This document shows positions 15,705-24,158 of a stretch of DNA of 24,570 bases, one piece after another (position 1 is the stretch's first letter; each line of letters begins with the position of its first letter). Origin of the DNA: Candidatus Latescibacterota bacterium (lineage in GTDB: Bacteria; Krumholzibacteriota; Krumholzibacteriia; Krumholzibacteriales; WJIX01); contig DAOWMJ010000004.1 in the NCBI GenBank assembly GCA_030643145.1, positions 1 to 24,570 on the forward strand. Direction: 5' to 3'. The notes beneath the pieces are model-generated. The model saw only the letters and a program-made list of their open reading frames with translations, was not told where the DNA came from and did no database searches. The translations under genes and the position numbers were made by a program.

Positions 15705-17894
15705 ATGAGCAAACCACTTGTAATAGTTGAATCGCCCGCCAAAGCGAAAACGATCAAGAAATATCTTGATAATAATTATGATGTTATAGCTTCTGTTGGA
15801 CACATTCGTGATCTCCCCAAAAAGAAACTCGGGATTGATGTTGATAATGGATTTAAGCCCGAATACGTTAATATGAAAGACAAAACTACGGTTATCAAAA
15901 AGCTTAAATCAGCAGCGAAATCAAGCGAGGGGATCATGATCGCGACTGATATGGATCGTGAAGGGGAGGCTATCGCTTGGCATTTAAGCAAGATTCTCGA
16001 GAAAACAGGAGTTGAGATAAAACGAATAGTATTTAATGAAATTACACGCAAGGCAATCGAGAAAGCTATAGCGAATCCAAGAAATATTGATATAAACAAG
16101 GTCGATGCACAGCAGGCGAGGCGAATACTTGACAGACTTGTAGGGTATCTTGTCAGCCCTGTTCTATGGAAGGTTTTTTACAGAGGACTGAGCGCCGGGA
16201 GAGTTCAAACTGTAGGCCTAAGATTTTTATGCGAAAGAGAAGACGAAATAAGAAAATTTATTTCAGAAGAATACTGGACCATAGAAGGTGAATTAGCTAG
16301 CTCGGAAGGCTCATCTTTTGATGCCAGATTAGCGAAGATAGGTGGCAAGAAAACGGATATAAAGAATAGTAAAGAAGCTGAATCAGCGGTATCCGACATT
16401 AAAGCTGAAAATCTGGTCGTAGATAAAATAGAGAAAAAAGAGAGAAAACGTAATCCGTATCCCGCCTATATTACAAGTACAATGCAGCGCGATGCCGCTT
16501 CAAGGCTGGGTTTCTCGGCTAAAAAAACTATGATACTTGCTCAGCAGTTATATGAAGGAGTAGAGCTTGGGCAGGAAGGAGCTTTTGGACTGATAAGCTA
16601 TATGAGAACCGATTCAATCCGGATCAGCAATGACGCATACAAGAACGGCGTTTCATATCTTGAACATAAAATTGGTAAAGATAAAATCAGCGGGGATAAA
16701 GGTCGGTTTAAGAAAAGTAAATCAGCTCAGGATGCACATGAAGCAATAAGACCGACCGATTGTTTTAAAACCCCCGATTCATTATCTAAATTTTTGGGAA
16801 AGGATCAGTTTTTACTTTATAGACTAATTTGGCAGCGTTTTCTGGCCTCACTTTCTATACCCGCCCTGTATCGGATCACCAGGGTTGATATTAAAGCTGG
16901 AAAGTATATTCTCAGTTCGAATGGAAGGGTACTGGAGGAAAAAGGCTTTCTTGCTATTATGCCCGACAGGAAACAGGAGGATGATGTCACGCTTCCGGAT
17001 CTCGCAGAAGGGGAAAGACTAACAGTAAATACACTTGAAGGGATACAGCATCATACCGAACCTCCCGCAAGATATTCCGAAGCGGCTCTTATAAAAACTC
17101 TAGAAGAAAATGGAATCGGAAGACCCAGTACATACGCTAATATTCTGGCTATAATACAGACTCGAGGATACGCTTCAAAAGAAAAAAGAACTCTCTTTCC
17201 CACCAAACTGGGCGAAGAGGTATGGAGGATACTCGATAAGCTCTTCGCAGATATGTTTGAAATCGAGTTTACCTCTGGAATGGAGAACAAACTGGATGAA
17301 ATTGAAATGGCCAGTATCAAGTGGCAAGATGTAATTGAGGATTATTACGGCCATTTGAAAATTGATCTCGAAAAATTCGAGAAAAACAAGGAAGAGGCGA
17401 AAAAGCTGGTACAGGAAGAGATGGAGGAAACCTGCGAAAATTGCGGCCTGAAAATGATTAAGAGATGGAGTAGGAACGGACAGTTTATGGCGTGTTCTGG
17501 ATATCCGGAATGCAAATTTACAAAATCTCTCGACGAAGAGAACCTCGAGCGAGAATGCCCTAAATGCGGCGGAAAACTAAAATATAAGAATGGAAAGTAC
17601 GGGCGTTTTATTGCTTGTTCTAACTATCCAGAATGTAAATATACAGAACCGGTCACGATTGGAGTGAAATGCCCCAGGGATAATTGCGACGGGGATGTGA
17701 TTGAAAAGAGAACAAAAAGGGGTAAAACATTTTACGGCTGCAGCAAATATCCCAAATGTGATTTTGCTTCCTGGGATAAGCCTGTGGTTGAGGAATGTCC
17801 AAAGTGTGGAAGTAGGGTTCTCCTGCAAAAATACAATAAGAAAAATGGCAATTTCCTCAAATGCCCCGCCTGCAAACATGAGGTTTATTCTTAA
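15705..17894 (+). CDS. topA: DNA topoisomerase I (type IA)
   Basis: Relaxes negative supercoils by single-strand passage. It has 729 residues. The N-terminal TOPRIM domain starts with VIVESPAKAKTI (E9) and has the acidic DMDREGEA motif. SAGRVQTVGL follows, then the catalytic tyrosine Y299 in ISYMRTDSI. The C-terminus carries four zinc-ribbon units: CENCG...CSGYPEC, CPKCGG...CSNYPEC, CPRDNC...CSKYPKC and CPKCG...CPAC. All four keep their four cysteines, so the tail is fully developed. ATG 15705 follows an AGGA overlapping the upstream stop. The stop codon shares one base with the trmFO start (TAATG), indicating translational coupling. Confidence 0.97.
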   Translation: MSKPLVIVESPAKAKTIKKYLDNNYDVIASVGHIRDLPKKKLGIDVDNGFKPEYVNMKDKTTVIKKLKSAAKSSEGIMIATDMDREGEAIAWHLSKILEKTGVEIKRIVFNEITRKAIEKAIANPRNIDINKVDAQQARRILDRLVGYLVSPVLWKVFYRGLSAGRVQTVGLRFLCEREDEIRKFISEEYWTIEGELASSEGSSFDARLAKIGGKKTDIKNSKEAESAVSDIKAENLVVDKIEKKERKRNPYPAYITSTMQRDAASRLGFSAKKTMILAQQLYEGVELGQEGAFGLISYMRTDSIRISNDAYKNGVSYLEHKIGKDKISGDKGRFKKSKSAQDAHEAIRPTDCFKTPDSLSKFLGKDQFLLYRLIWQRFLASLSIPALYRITRVDIKAGKYILSSNGRVLEEKGFLAIMPDRKQEDDVTLPDLAEGERLTVNTLEGIQHHTEPPARYSEAALIKTLEENGIGRPSTYANILAIIQTRGYASKEKRTLFPTKLGEEVWRILDKLFADMFEIEFTSGMENKLDEIEMASIKWQDVIEDYYGHLKIDLEKFEKNKEEAKKLVQEEMEETCENCGLKMIKRWSRNGQFMACSGYPECKFTKSLDEENLERECPKCGGKLKYKNGKYGRFIACSNYPECKYTEPVTIGVKCPRDNCDGDVIEKRTKRGKTFYGCSKYPKCDFASWDKPVVEECPKCGSRVLLQKYNKKNGNFLKCPACKHEVYS

Positions 17895-19186
17895 TGCCGA
17901 AAATTACTATTGTTGGAGGGGGGCTTGCCGGTTCTGAAGTGGCTCTTCAACTCGCGGACAAGGGGATTGAAGTTGATCTTCTTGAAATGCGCCCCGCTGT
18001 GAAGACAGAAGCACACAAAACATCATATCTAGCGGAACTTGTCTGCACTAATTCATTAAAATCAACAAGAATTGAAAATGCTTCAGGACTTCTGAAAAAT
18101 GAACTCAGAATGCTTGGCTGCCGCCTTCTCGAGGTTGCCGACAAATCAAAGGTTCCCGCCGGGCATGCCCTCGCGGTAGACAGAGAGTTGTTTGCTTCAA
18201 ATGTCACAAGAGCTGTGCAAGAACACAAACTTATAAAACTCATAAATGAGGAAAAAAAAGACCTGGAGTTTTCAGAATGCTGTGTGATAGCCGCGGGACC
18301 ACTCACATCGCCGGCTCTTTCAAAATCGATTCAGGATCATTTCGAAAAGGAAAACCTCTTTTTTTATGACGCGATTTCAATTTCGATAAATATTGATTCA
18401 GCGGACACTGGTTCAATGTTCAGGGCATCAAGGTATGATAAGGGGGAAGCTGATTATTTCAATATTCCTTTTACGAAGGAGGAATATTATCACCTTGTTG
18501 AATTTTTAATATCAGCTCCGAAGACAAAAAAACATAATTTCGAGAGTGCGTGCTATTTCGAGGCGTGTCTTCCGGTGGAAGTTGCCGCTGAAAGGGGGGT
18601 TGAAACACTATCATACGGGATTATGAAACCTAGAGGATTAGTAAATCCATTAACCGGTGTTGAGCCATATGCGGTCATTCAGCTCAGACAGGAAACAAGA
18701 AAAGGGGAGATGTACGGACTTGTGGGATTTCAAAGCAGATTAACAAGAAAGTCGCAGAGTGAGTTGTTGGGCATTATCCCTGGATTAAAAGATGCCGAGA
18801 TTCTTAGATGGGCTTCAATTCACAGAAATACCTATCTTGATTCTCCGAGATTGCTTGACGAAAGACAGATGTCAAAATTAAAAGGCGGACTCTTTTTTGC
18901 TGGGCAGATAGTTGGCGTCGAAGGATATGTTGAATCTATAGCGCATGGGTTGCTTACATCACGAAATGTCCTTGACTATCTGAAAGGGGAAAAGAGTATT
19001 ATCTTTCCGGAAGAGACTATTCTAGGCGCTATTCAACGTTATCTTGTTAATGCAGAAATCAGATTTCAGCCGATAAACGCGAACTTCGGGCTTTTACCCA
19101 GGGTTAAAGGAAACAAAAGAGAGAGAAAAAATAGAAAAGTTCAAATCGCAATAGATTCCATGAACGCGTTTTTGAGTAAGGGTTGA
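17894..19186 (+). CDS. trmFO: Folate/FAD-dependent tRNA (uracil-5-)-methyltransferase TrmFO
   Basis: Makes 5-methyluridine at position 54 of tRNA using methylene-THF and FADH2. Its 430 residues are a typical length. The N-terminal dinucleotide-binding motif VGGGLAGSE is at 7-15, followed by LLEMRP. The two functionally important cysteines of the family are present, as C51 in ELVCTNSLKS and C225 in FEACLPVEVAAERG. A later FAGQIVGVEGYVES motif and the C-terminal LLPRVKGNKRERK are also characteristic. The topA-trmFO-xerC-hslV-hslU order matches the arrangement known from Firmicutes (topA-gid-codV-clpQ-clpY). The presence of this enzyme instead of SAM-dependent TrmA is a useful lineage hint. Confidence 0.96.
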   Translation: MPKITIVGGGLAGSEVALQLADKGIEVDLLEMRPAVKTEAHKTSYLAELVCTNSLKSTRIENASGLLKNELRMLGCRLLEVADKSKVPAGHALAVDRELFASNVTRAVQEHKLIKLINEEKKDLEFSECCVIAAGPLTSPALSKSIQDHFEKENLFFYDAISISINIDSADTGSMFRASRYDKGEADYFNIPFTKEEYYHLVEFLISAPKTKKHNFESACYFEACLPVEVAAERGVETLSYGIMKPRGLVNPLTGVEPYAVIQLRQETRKGEMYGLVGFQSRLTRKSQSELLGIIPGLKDAEILRWASIHRNTYLDSPRLLDERQMSKLKGGLFFAGQIVGVEGYVESIAHGLLTSRNVLDYLKGEKSIIFPEETILGAIQRYLVNAEIRFQPINANFGLLPRVKGNKRERKNRKVQIAIDSMNAFLSKG

Positions 19187-19196
19187 GATTGAAGTC

Positions 19197-19226
19197 TTGA
19201 ATAATCGAACAATTTTATGGTATATT
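19197..19226 (+). promoter_or_regulatory. Candidate promoter of xerC (possibly leaderless)
   Basis: TTGAAT at 19197-19202 and TATATT at 19221-19226 are separated by 18 bp, a reasonable sigma70-type arrangement. Transcription would start about 7 bases downstream, which is at or beside the xerC ATG at 19233. No Shine-Dalgarno sequence precedes that ATG. A leaderless xerC message is therefore possible, but the elements also fit chance in AT-rich DNA. Confidence 0.35.
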
Positions 19227-19232
19227 GTTTTT

Positions 19233-20180
19233 ATGCTCTTGTATAAAGCCTTAAAAAAATACTTGGTTTACCTTGCTATTGAAAGAAGTGTGTCCGATCA
19301 AACCCTGAGGGCTTATCAGGGTGATATAGCTCAGTTTTTTGAATTTATTGAATCGGAATATTCCGAAGACGTATCATTGAAAAAGATTGACTATTTGGCC
19401 GTTAAATCATTTCTGGCGAATCTTTTAAAGAATGGTTACTCGAAAAACAGTGTTTCAAGAAAATCAGCTTCCCTCAAGAGCCTTTTCTTTTTCTGTAAAC
19501 AAAGAGGATTTATAGAACATAATCCAACGATTGGTCTTCAGACCCCAAAAATTGACAAAGAACTCCCAGTTTTCGCGAACCTGCAAGCTATTGAGAAAAT
19601 GATGGAGTTGCCAGATATGACTAATAGAAAAGGGTTGCGCGATAAGGCGATCCTTGAGATTTTATATGGAACGGGAATGCGTCTTTCCGAAATTGCCGGG
19701 TGTAATGTTCAAAGTTGCGATTTTACAAAAGGGATTATCAGGGTTTTGGGAAAGAGGAGAAAAGAACGACTTCTGCCTCTATCGGGAAAGGCTTCCCAGT
19801 CCCTGAAGCTTTATCTTCAGGATACGCACAATCTTCCTCGAAGTGCGTGTGAAAACAGACAATTATTTCTGGATTTTTTTAAGGGTAATCTGCGAAAACC
19901 ACTGTTTCTGGGTAGGGAAAACAGAAGAATCAGCAAGCGAACCATTCAGAGAATTGTAAGAAAATATTTAACAAACGCGGCGAACTTGTCGCAGATGAGT
20001 CCGCATGTGTTAAGACATTCGTTCGCCACGCACCTGCTGGACGCCGGAGCCGATCTAAGGGCGGTTCAGGAACTGCTCGGACATGTCAATCTGTCAACAA
20101 CTCAAATATACACACATGTTACAACAGATAAACTTAGAAGAGTTTATGATAAGGCGCATCCGAGGGCACTGGATAATTAA
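19233..20180 (+). CDS. xerC: Tyrosine recombinase XerC-like
   Basis: Site-specific recombinase of the XerC/XerD group, which resolves chromosome dimers at dif. From ATG 19233 it has 315 residues. The N-terminal SAM-like core-binding domain includes SDQTLRAYQGDIAQF. The catalytic domain has R150 (GTGMRLSEI), the beta-hairpin lysine segment LGKRRKERLLPL, H258 and R261 (SPHVLRHSFATHLLDAGA), H284 (LLGHVNLSTTQ) and nucleophile Y293 (IYTHVT). A TTG at 19197 in frame would add a hydrophobic dozen residues unlike Xer proteins, so I reject it. The position between trmFO and hslV matches the codV/xerC place in other bacteria, which argues for chromosomal Xer rather than a phage or integron integrase. 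XerC versus XerD cannot be settled here. Confidence 0.9.
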   Translation: MLLYKALKKYLVYLAIERSVSDQTLRAYQGDIAQFFEFIESEYSEDVSLKKIDYLAVKSFLANLLKNGYSKNSVSRKSASLKSLFFFCKQRGFIEHNPTIGLQTPKIDKELPVFANLQAIEKMMELPDMTNRKGLRDKAILEILYGTGMRLSEIAGCNVQSCDFTKGIIRVLGKRRKERLLPLSGKASQSLKLYLQDTHNLPRSACENRQLFLDFFKGNLRKPLFLGRENRRISKRTIQRIVRKYLTNAANLSQMSPHVLRHSFATHLLDAGADLRAVQELLGHVNLSTTQIYTHVTTDKLRRVYDKAHPRALDN

Positions 20181-20257
20181 ATTGTATTGGTCATTTAGGA
20201 ACTTGATTTACAAATTGATTTGATGATATTAGATAACAAGTTAAGAAGGAGTTTAAT
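20181..20257 (+). promoter_or_regulatory. Gap before hslV with weak promoter candidate and strong RBS
   Basis: A 77-bp AT-rich gap. TTTACA at 20207-20212 and TAGATA at 20229-20234 (16-bp spacer), or TTGATT at 20203-20208 and GATATT at 20225-20230 (16-bp spacer), are possible promoter elements for hslVU. AGAAGGAG at 20244-20251 is a strong ribosome-binding site six bases before the hslV ATG. No terminator hairpin is seen after xerC and no sigma32-type heat-shock box was recognised. Confidence 0.28.
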
Positions 20258-20785
20258 ATGTTTAAGGGAACAACAATAATTGGTGTACGCTGTGGGGAAC
20301 ATTACGCGATAGGTGGTGACGGGCAGGTTACATTCGGGGATACCGTTATGAAACATGGGGCAGTTAAAGTAAAGGAGATAGGCGACAATTCTGTAATAGC
20401 CGGGTTCGCGGGCAGTACAGCTGACGCGATGACACTTTTTACAAAATTTGAGGGCAAGATTGATCAGTACAGCGGCAATATCATGAAGGGAGCCGTGGAG
20501 ATGGCAAAGGAATGGCGAACTGATAAGATACTTCGTCATCTCGAAGCGCTGCTCGCGGTTATGAATAAAGATTATTCATTGATTATTTCAGGTAAAGGAG
20601 ATGTCGTTGAACCGGACGACGGAATTCTGGCAATAGGCTCCGGGGGTCCATACGCGCTGGCGGCCGCACGAGCTCTTATTGCCGACACAAAACTCGGCGC
20701 AGAGGAGATCGTAAGAAAATCGCTTGAAATAGCCTCTGAAATCTGTATTTATACCAACAATAATATCACTACTCTATCCTTTTAA
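20258..20785 (+). CDS. hslV: ATP-dependent protease subunit HslV (ClpQ)
   Basis: Proteasome-like N-terminal threonine peptidase that forms a double hexamer and degrades proteins fed by HslU. It has 175 residues. The protein begins MFKGTTIIGVR, so T5 would become the N-terminal nucleophile after removal of a four-residue leader rather than of Met alone. Other family strings are AIGGDGQVTFGDTVMKH and VIAGFAGSTADAMTLF, with DDGILAIGSGG near the end. All are intact. A strong AGAAGGAG lies just upstream. hslU follows after 13 bp, with its ribosome-binding site overlapping the hslV stop, so the two subunits are coexpressed. Confidence 0.97.
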   Translation: MFKGTTIIGVRCGEHYAIGGDGQVTFGDTVMKHGAVKVKEIGDNSVIAGFAGSTADAMTLFTKFEGKIDQYSGNIMKGAVEMAKEWRTDKILRHLEALLAVMNKDYSLIISGKGDVVEPDDGILAIGSGGPYALAAARALIADTKLGAEEIVRKSLEIASEICIYTNNNITTLSF

Positions 20786-20798
20786 GGAGATAGATAAC

Positions 20799-22139
20799 AT
20801 GGATAGACTTTTACCAAAAAAAATCGTCAAAGAACTGGATAAATATATTATTGGACAGGATGAAGCAAAAAAATCTGTTGCGATAGCGCTTAGAAACAGA
20901 TGGAGAAGGAAAAGGGTTAAAGGGGATATTAAAGATGAAATAGTACCGAACAATATTCTGATGATTGGGCCTACAGGAGTTGGAAAGACCGAAGTAGCCA
21001 GGCGGCTCGCCAATCTTGCTGAGTCTCCGTTCGTAAAGGTAGAGGCAACAAAATTTACGGAAGTTGGCTATGTTGGAAGAGATGTAGAGTCGATGATAAG
21101 GGATTTGGTTTCAATCGCTATCAACACTGAGAAAGAGAAGATGTTTAAGGAAATAAATGAGAAAGCTCATAATAACGTGACAGAAAGAATTCTGGATTTA
21201 CTATTACCACCATCAAAAAAGATTTCCGAAACACCGGATGAGGAACAGGAAGAAAGAAGAAAAAGAACGAAGGATAAGCTGAAAACGAAGTTGATCGACG
21301 GAGATCTTGACGAAAGAAGAATAAATGTTGAAACTATCGATCGGACAAGGCCGATGGTAGAAATATTCTCCGGGAGCGGTTTTGAAGAGATGGGATTCAA
21401 TATGCCCGAAGGCCTGGAAAAGATATTTCCACAAAAAACCAAAAACAAGAGCGTAACGGTAGGGGAAGCAAAAGAGATTTTGCTGAGTGAAGAAAAGGAA
21501 AAACTTGTCGATATGGATAAGGTCATATCTTGCGCCATAGAGGCTGTTGAAGAAACGGGGATTGTTTTTATAGATGAGATTGACAAAATTGCAAAATCTG
21601 ACGGCAGTCATGGACCTGATGTTTCGAGAGAAGGTGTGCAGAGGGACATTCTGCCTATAGTAGAGGGATCTACCGTAAACACCAAGCATGGCCCCGTAAA
21701 AACAGACCATATTCTTTTTATGGCTGCTGGAGCTTTTCATATGTCAAAGCCTTCTGACCTTATTCCTGAACTTCAGGGGAGATTCCCCATACGAGTTGAA
21801 CTTAACTCACTTACAGCCGAAGATTTTGAAAGAATTCTGACGGAACCCAAGAACGCGCTGATAAAACAGTACACGGCGCTGATAGAGACAGAAGAATGCG
21901 AGATAAAATTTACAAAGGGAGCTATAAAGGAAATCGCTCAGATGGCCTTCAGGGCCAATCAGAAAATGGAGAATATCGGAGCCAGACGGCTTCATACAGT
22001 ACTGACTACACTTCTTGAAGGCATTCTTTTTGAATTGCCCTCTGAAGAGATCAAAAAGATTACCATTAATGCTGATGAAGTAAAAGAGAAGCTTGAAAAG
22101 ATTGTACAGGACGATGATATGGCAAGATATGTTCTTTAG
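20799..22139 (+). CDS. hslU: ATPase subunit HslU (ClpY) of the HslUV protease
   Basis: AAA+ unfoldase that recognises, unfolds and threads substrates into HslV. It has 446 residues. Walker A is GPTGVGKT (57-64) and Walker B is IVFIDEID (255-262). The pore-side motif region KFTEVGYVGRDVE follows Walker A. The intermediate (I) domain, about residues 110-235, is charged and variable, as usual. The sensor-2 region contains NIGARRLHTVL. The C-terminus MARYVL matches the tail that inserts between HslV subunits to activate them (E. coli ends in RFIL). AAGGAGAT overlapping the hslV stop serves as ribosome-binding site. Confidence 0.97.
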   Translation: MDRLLPKKIVKELDKYIIGQDEAKKSVAIALRNRWRRKRVKGDIKDEIVPNNILMIGPTGVGKTEVARRLANLAESPFVKVEATKFTEVGYVGRDVESMIRDLVSIAINTEKEKMFKEINEKAHNNVTERILDLLLPPSKKISETPDEEQEERRKRTKDKLKTKLIDGDLDERRINVETIDRTRPMVEIFSGSGFEEMGFNMPEGLEKIFPQKTKNKSVTVGEAKEILLSEEKEKLVDMDKVISCAIEAVEETGIVFIDEIDKIAKSDGSHGPDVSREGVQRDILPIVEGSTVNTKHGPVKTDHILFMAAGAFHMSKPSDLIPELQGRFPIRVELNSLTAEDFERILTEPKNALIKQYTALIETEECEIKFTKGAIKEIAQMAFRANQKMENIGARRLHTVLTTLLEGILFELPSEEIKKITINADEVKEKLEKIVQDDDMARYVL

Positions 22140-22151
22140 AAGGGAGCCGGT

Positions 22152-23087
22152 ATGAAATTATATAATAAGGATTTTGTCTCTATTCGGGACTATTCTCGTG
22201 AAGAGTTGGATATTATCCTGAATCTATGCAAAAAACAAAAACCGCTGGCAAGAAATTTTTCTTTAGAGCATACACATCCAGGCCGTGTTCTGGGATGCAT
22301 TTTTCATAAACCGAGCCTTCGGACTAGAATCAGTTTTGAAATAGCGATAAGACAGCTTGGGGGATCAAGCATATATTTAACAGATAGTGAATTGGGGATC
22401 GGTTCGAGAGAAGCGCCAAAGGATGTAGGAGAAGTGCTTTCACGTTATCTGGACGCTATTCAGATAAGAACATTCAGTCAACAAATGGTTGATGATTTGG
22501 CGAAATACGCAAGTATCCCCGTTATTAACGGTCTGACAGACCTGCTTCATCCATGTCAGATTCTTGGAGACATCTTCACTGTAACTGAAAAACTGGGGAC
22601 GATAGACGGCAAAAAGGTTGTTTTTATCGGCGACGGAAATAATGTTTCGCGAAGTTGGCTGAATGCGGCGGCTAGATTCGATTTCAAATTTGTTTTATCT
22701 TCTCCAGAAGGGTTCAATATATCTCCTTCGTTTATTAAAGAAGTAAAAGCCGACGGCGACCCCGATTTTGAATGGATAGAAGACCCGATTGAAGCTGTTA
22801 ATGACGCTGATGTTGTTTATGCTGATGTCTGGACAAGTATGGGGCAGGAGGAAGAAGCGAAGATCAGAAAAGAGAAATTTCAATCTTACCAGGTAAACGA
22901 TGATCTAATGGGATACGCCAAAAAAGATGCCCTGTTTATGCATTGTCTTCCCGCTCACAGAGGGCTTGAGGTTACAGATTCTGTTATCGATGGAAAACAC
23001 TCTGTCGTTTATGACGAAGCGGAGAACAGACTGCACATTCAGAGAGCAATTATAGCACTTTTGATCCCAACAGAAAGTGAGCTATAG
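22152..23087 (+). CDS. argF: Ornithine carbamoyltransferase
   Basis: Forms citrulline from ornithine and carbamoyl phosphate in arginine synthesis. It has 311 residues. The carbamoyl-phosphate loop reads SLRTR (55-59) where many relatives have STRTR. HPCQ is at 133-136. The ornithine-binding loop DVWTSMG (225-231) and HCLPAHRG (264-271) are the marks that separate this family from aspartate carbamoyltransferase, and they also argue against acetyl- or succinyl-ornithine carbamoyltransferases, which lack the SMG loop. ATG 22152 is preceded by a GGGAG site, 12 bp after hslU. No other arginine gene is in view, so it is isolated from its pathway here; the pairing with hslU looks like simple gene packing. 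Confidence 0.93.
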   Translation: MKLYNKDFVSIRDYSREELDIILNLCKKQKPLARNFSLEHTHPGRVLGCIFHKPSLRTRISFEIAIRQLGGSSIYLTDSELGIGSREAPKDVGEVLSRYLDAIQIRTFSQQMVDDLAKYASIPVINGLTDLLHPCQILGDIFTVTEKLGTIDGKKVVFIGDGNNVSRSWLNAAARFDFKFVLSSPEGFNISPSFIKEVKADGDPDFEWIEDPIEAVNDADVVYADVWTSMGQEEEAKIRKEKFQSYQVNDDLMGYAKKDALFMHCLPAHRGLEVTDSVIDGKHSVVYDEAENRLHIQRAIIALLIPTESEL

Positions 23088-23090
23088 AGA

Positions 23091-24158
23091 TTGAGAAATT
23101 TTGTCTGGCTATTACTTGTTTTGGCCATTGTATATTCATGCGCTGTTATGGAGCCCCCAACCGGGGGGCCGGAGGATAAAACACCGCCTGAGATAGTTGA
23201 AACAGTTCCCGCCCCAAATTCTGCCGGAGTTAAAAGAACACAAAAAGTTCAGATTATTTTCAGTGAAAAGCTCGATTCTGAAAGCTTTCGTAAAAGGATT
23301 ATTTTCTACCCGGAAATACCTTTTAAGAAGATAGATGTCAGTGACAACAGACTTGAAATAGAATTCGAGGGATTACTCCCTGAAACTACAATCTCATTTT
23401 ATTTAAAAAAGGGATATATGGACAACCATGATGTAAAGGTTGAAAAGAGCAGTTTTTTCTATTTCTCAACAGCGGATTCACTAGAAAAGGGATTAATATC
23501 AGGTCATGTTTTCTTCAAAAAGGAAATGATGGAGGGCGGTACCGTTAGGCTGACAAGCATAGAGCCAGATACTTTCGAGCATATATACGACAAACCTGAA
23601 CTGCGGACATCCGTAGCAGATGAAACTGGCGATTTTTCTTTCCGTTTTCTTCCAACCGACAGCTCCGGATTCAGACTCTGGGCCTTTTTTGACACCAATG
23701 AAGATGGCGAATATTCAGATTCAAGAGAGTTTTATCTTCTCTACCCTGATACAATTTATCTGACCAGGCATGAATCTGCATATAGGGATTTTACCATGAA
23801 TGTTATTGACCCGAATGAGCCGGGTGAGGCAAAGGGAATTATTAAGAACAAGACCACTTTGAAAAGATTTGTAACAGTAAAGCTCAAAAATGTTGTTGAC
23901 GATGAGCCGTGTTATGAAGCTTATACTGACTCTGCCGGGGTTTATAATATAAAACGGGTTCTGCCCGGGGAATATCTCTTTTCAGCCTTTATTGATATGA
24001 ATGCTGATAGTTTACCGGGGACTTATCCCGATCCTGAGGATTCGACCCTTACACGAGAGGAACCTAGCGTAAGTCTGCCAGATATAATTAGTGTTGCGCC
24101 TGCTGAAATTAAAATAATCCCGGAACTTGAAATTGGAAATGATAAAGATGAAAAATAG
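23091..24158 (+). CDS. Lipoprotein with Big_5-type Ig-like domain and carboxypeptidase-regulatory-like repeats
   Basis: A predicted lipoprotein of 355 residues. Start TTG 23091 is the only one that keeps the export signal: a hydrophobic core at 4-15 and a lipobox ending in VYSC (C17). The mature end begins with PPTGGPEDKTPPEIVETVP (residues 22-40), the pattern of the Big_5 / SbsA-Ig-like lipoproteins widespread in Bacteroidota and kin, with IIFSEKLD and YFSTADS bounding the first domain (about 31-127). Two beta-rich regions follow, at about 133-225 and 241-345, each with an Asp-rich turn (FFDTNEDGEYSD, FIDMNADSLPG) and the second with a regulatory-domain-like motif, DSAGVYNIKRVLPGEYLF. The function is unknown; the protein is probably membrane-anchored in the periplasm. 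It starts 3 bp after argF and overlaps dapF by 11 bp. Confidence 0.8.
   Translation: MRNFVWLLLVLAIVYSCAVMEPPTGGPEDKTPPEIVETVPAPNSAGVKRTQKVQIIFSEKLDSESFRKRIIFYPEIPFKKIDVSDNRLEIEFEGLLPETTISFYLKKGYMDNHDVKVEKSSFFYFSTADSLEKGLISGHVFFKKEMMEGGTVRLTSIEPDTFEHIYDKPELRTSVADETGDFSFRFLPTDSSGFRLWAFFDTNEDGEYSDSREFYLLYPDTIYLTRHESAYRDFTMNVIDPNEPGEAKGIIKNKTTLKRFVTVKLKNVVDDEPCYEAYTDSAGVYNIKRVLPGEYLFSAFIDMNADSLPGTYPDPEDSTLTREEPSVSLPDIISVAPAEIKIIPELEIGNDKDEK

Noticed and set aside
19233..20180. Tyrosine recombinase as a sign of an integrated element.
   Set aside because: It sits in the conserved trmFO-xerC-hslVU position, no att repeats or phage genes flank it, and codon use looks like that of its neighbours.
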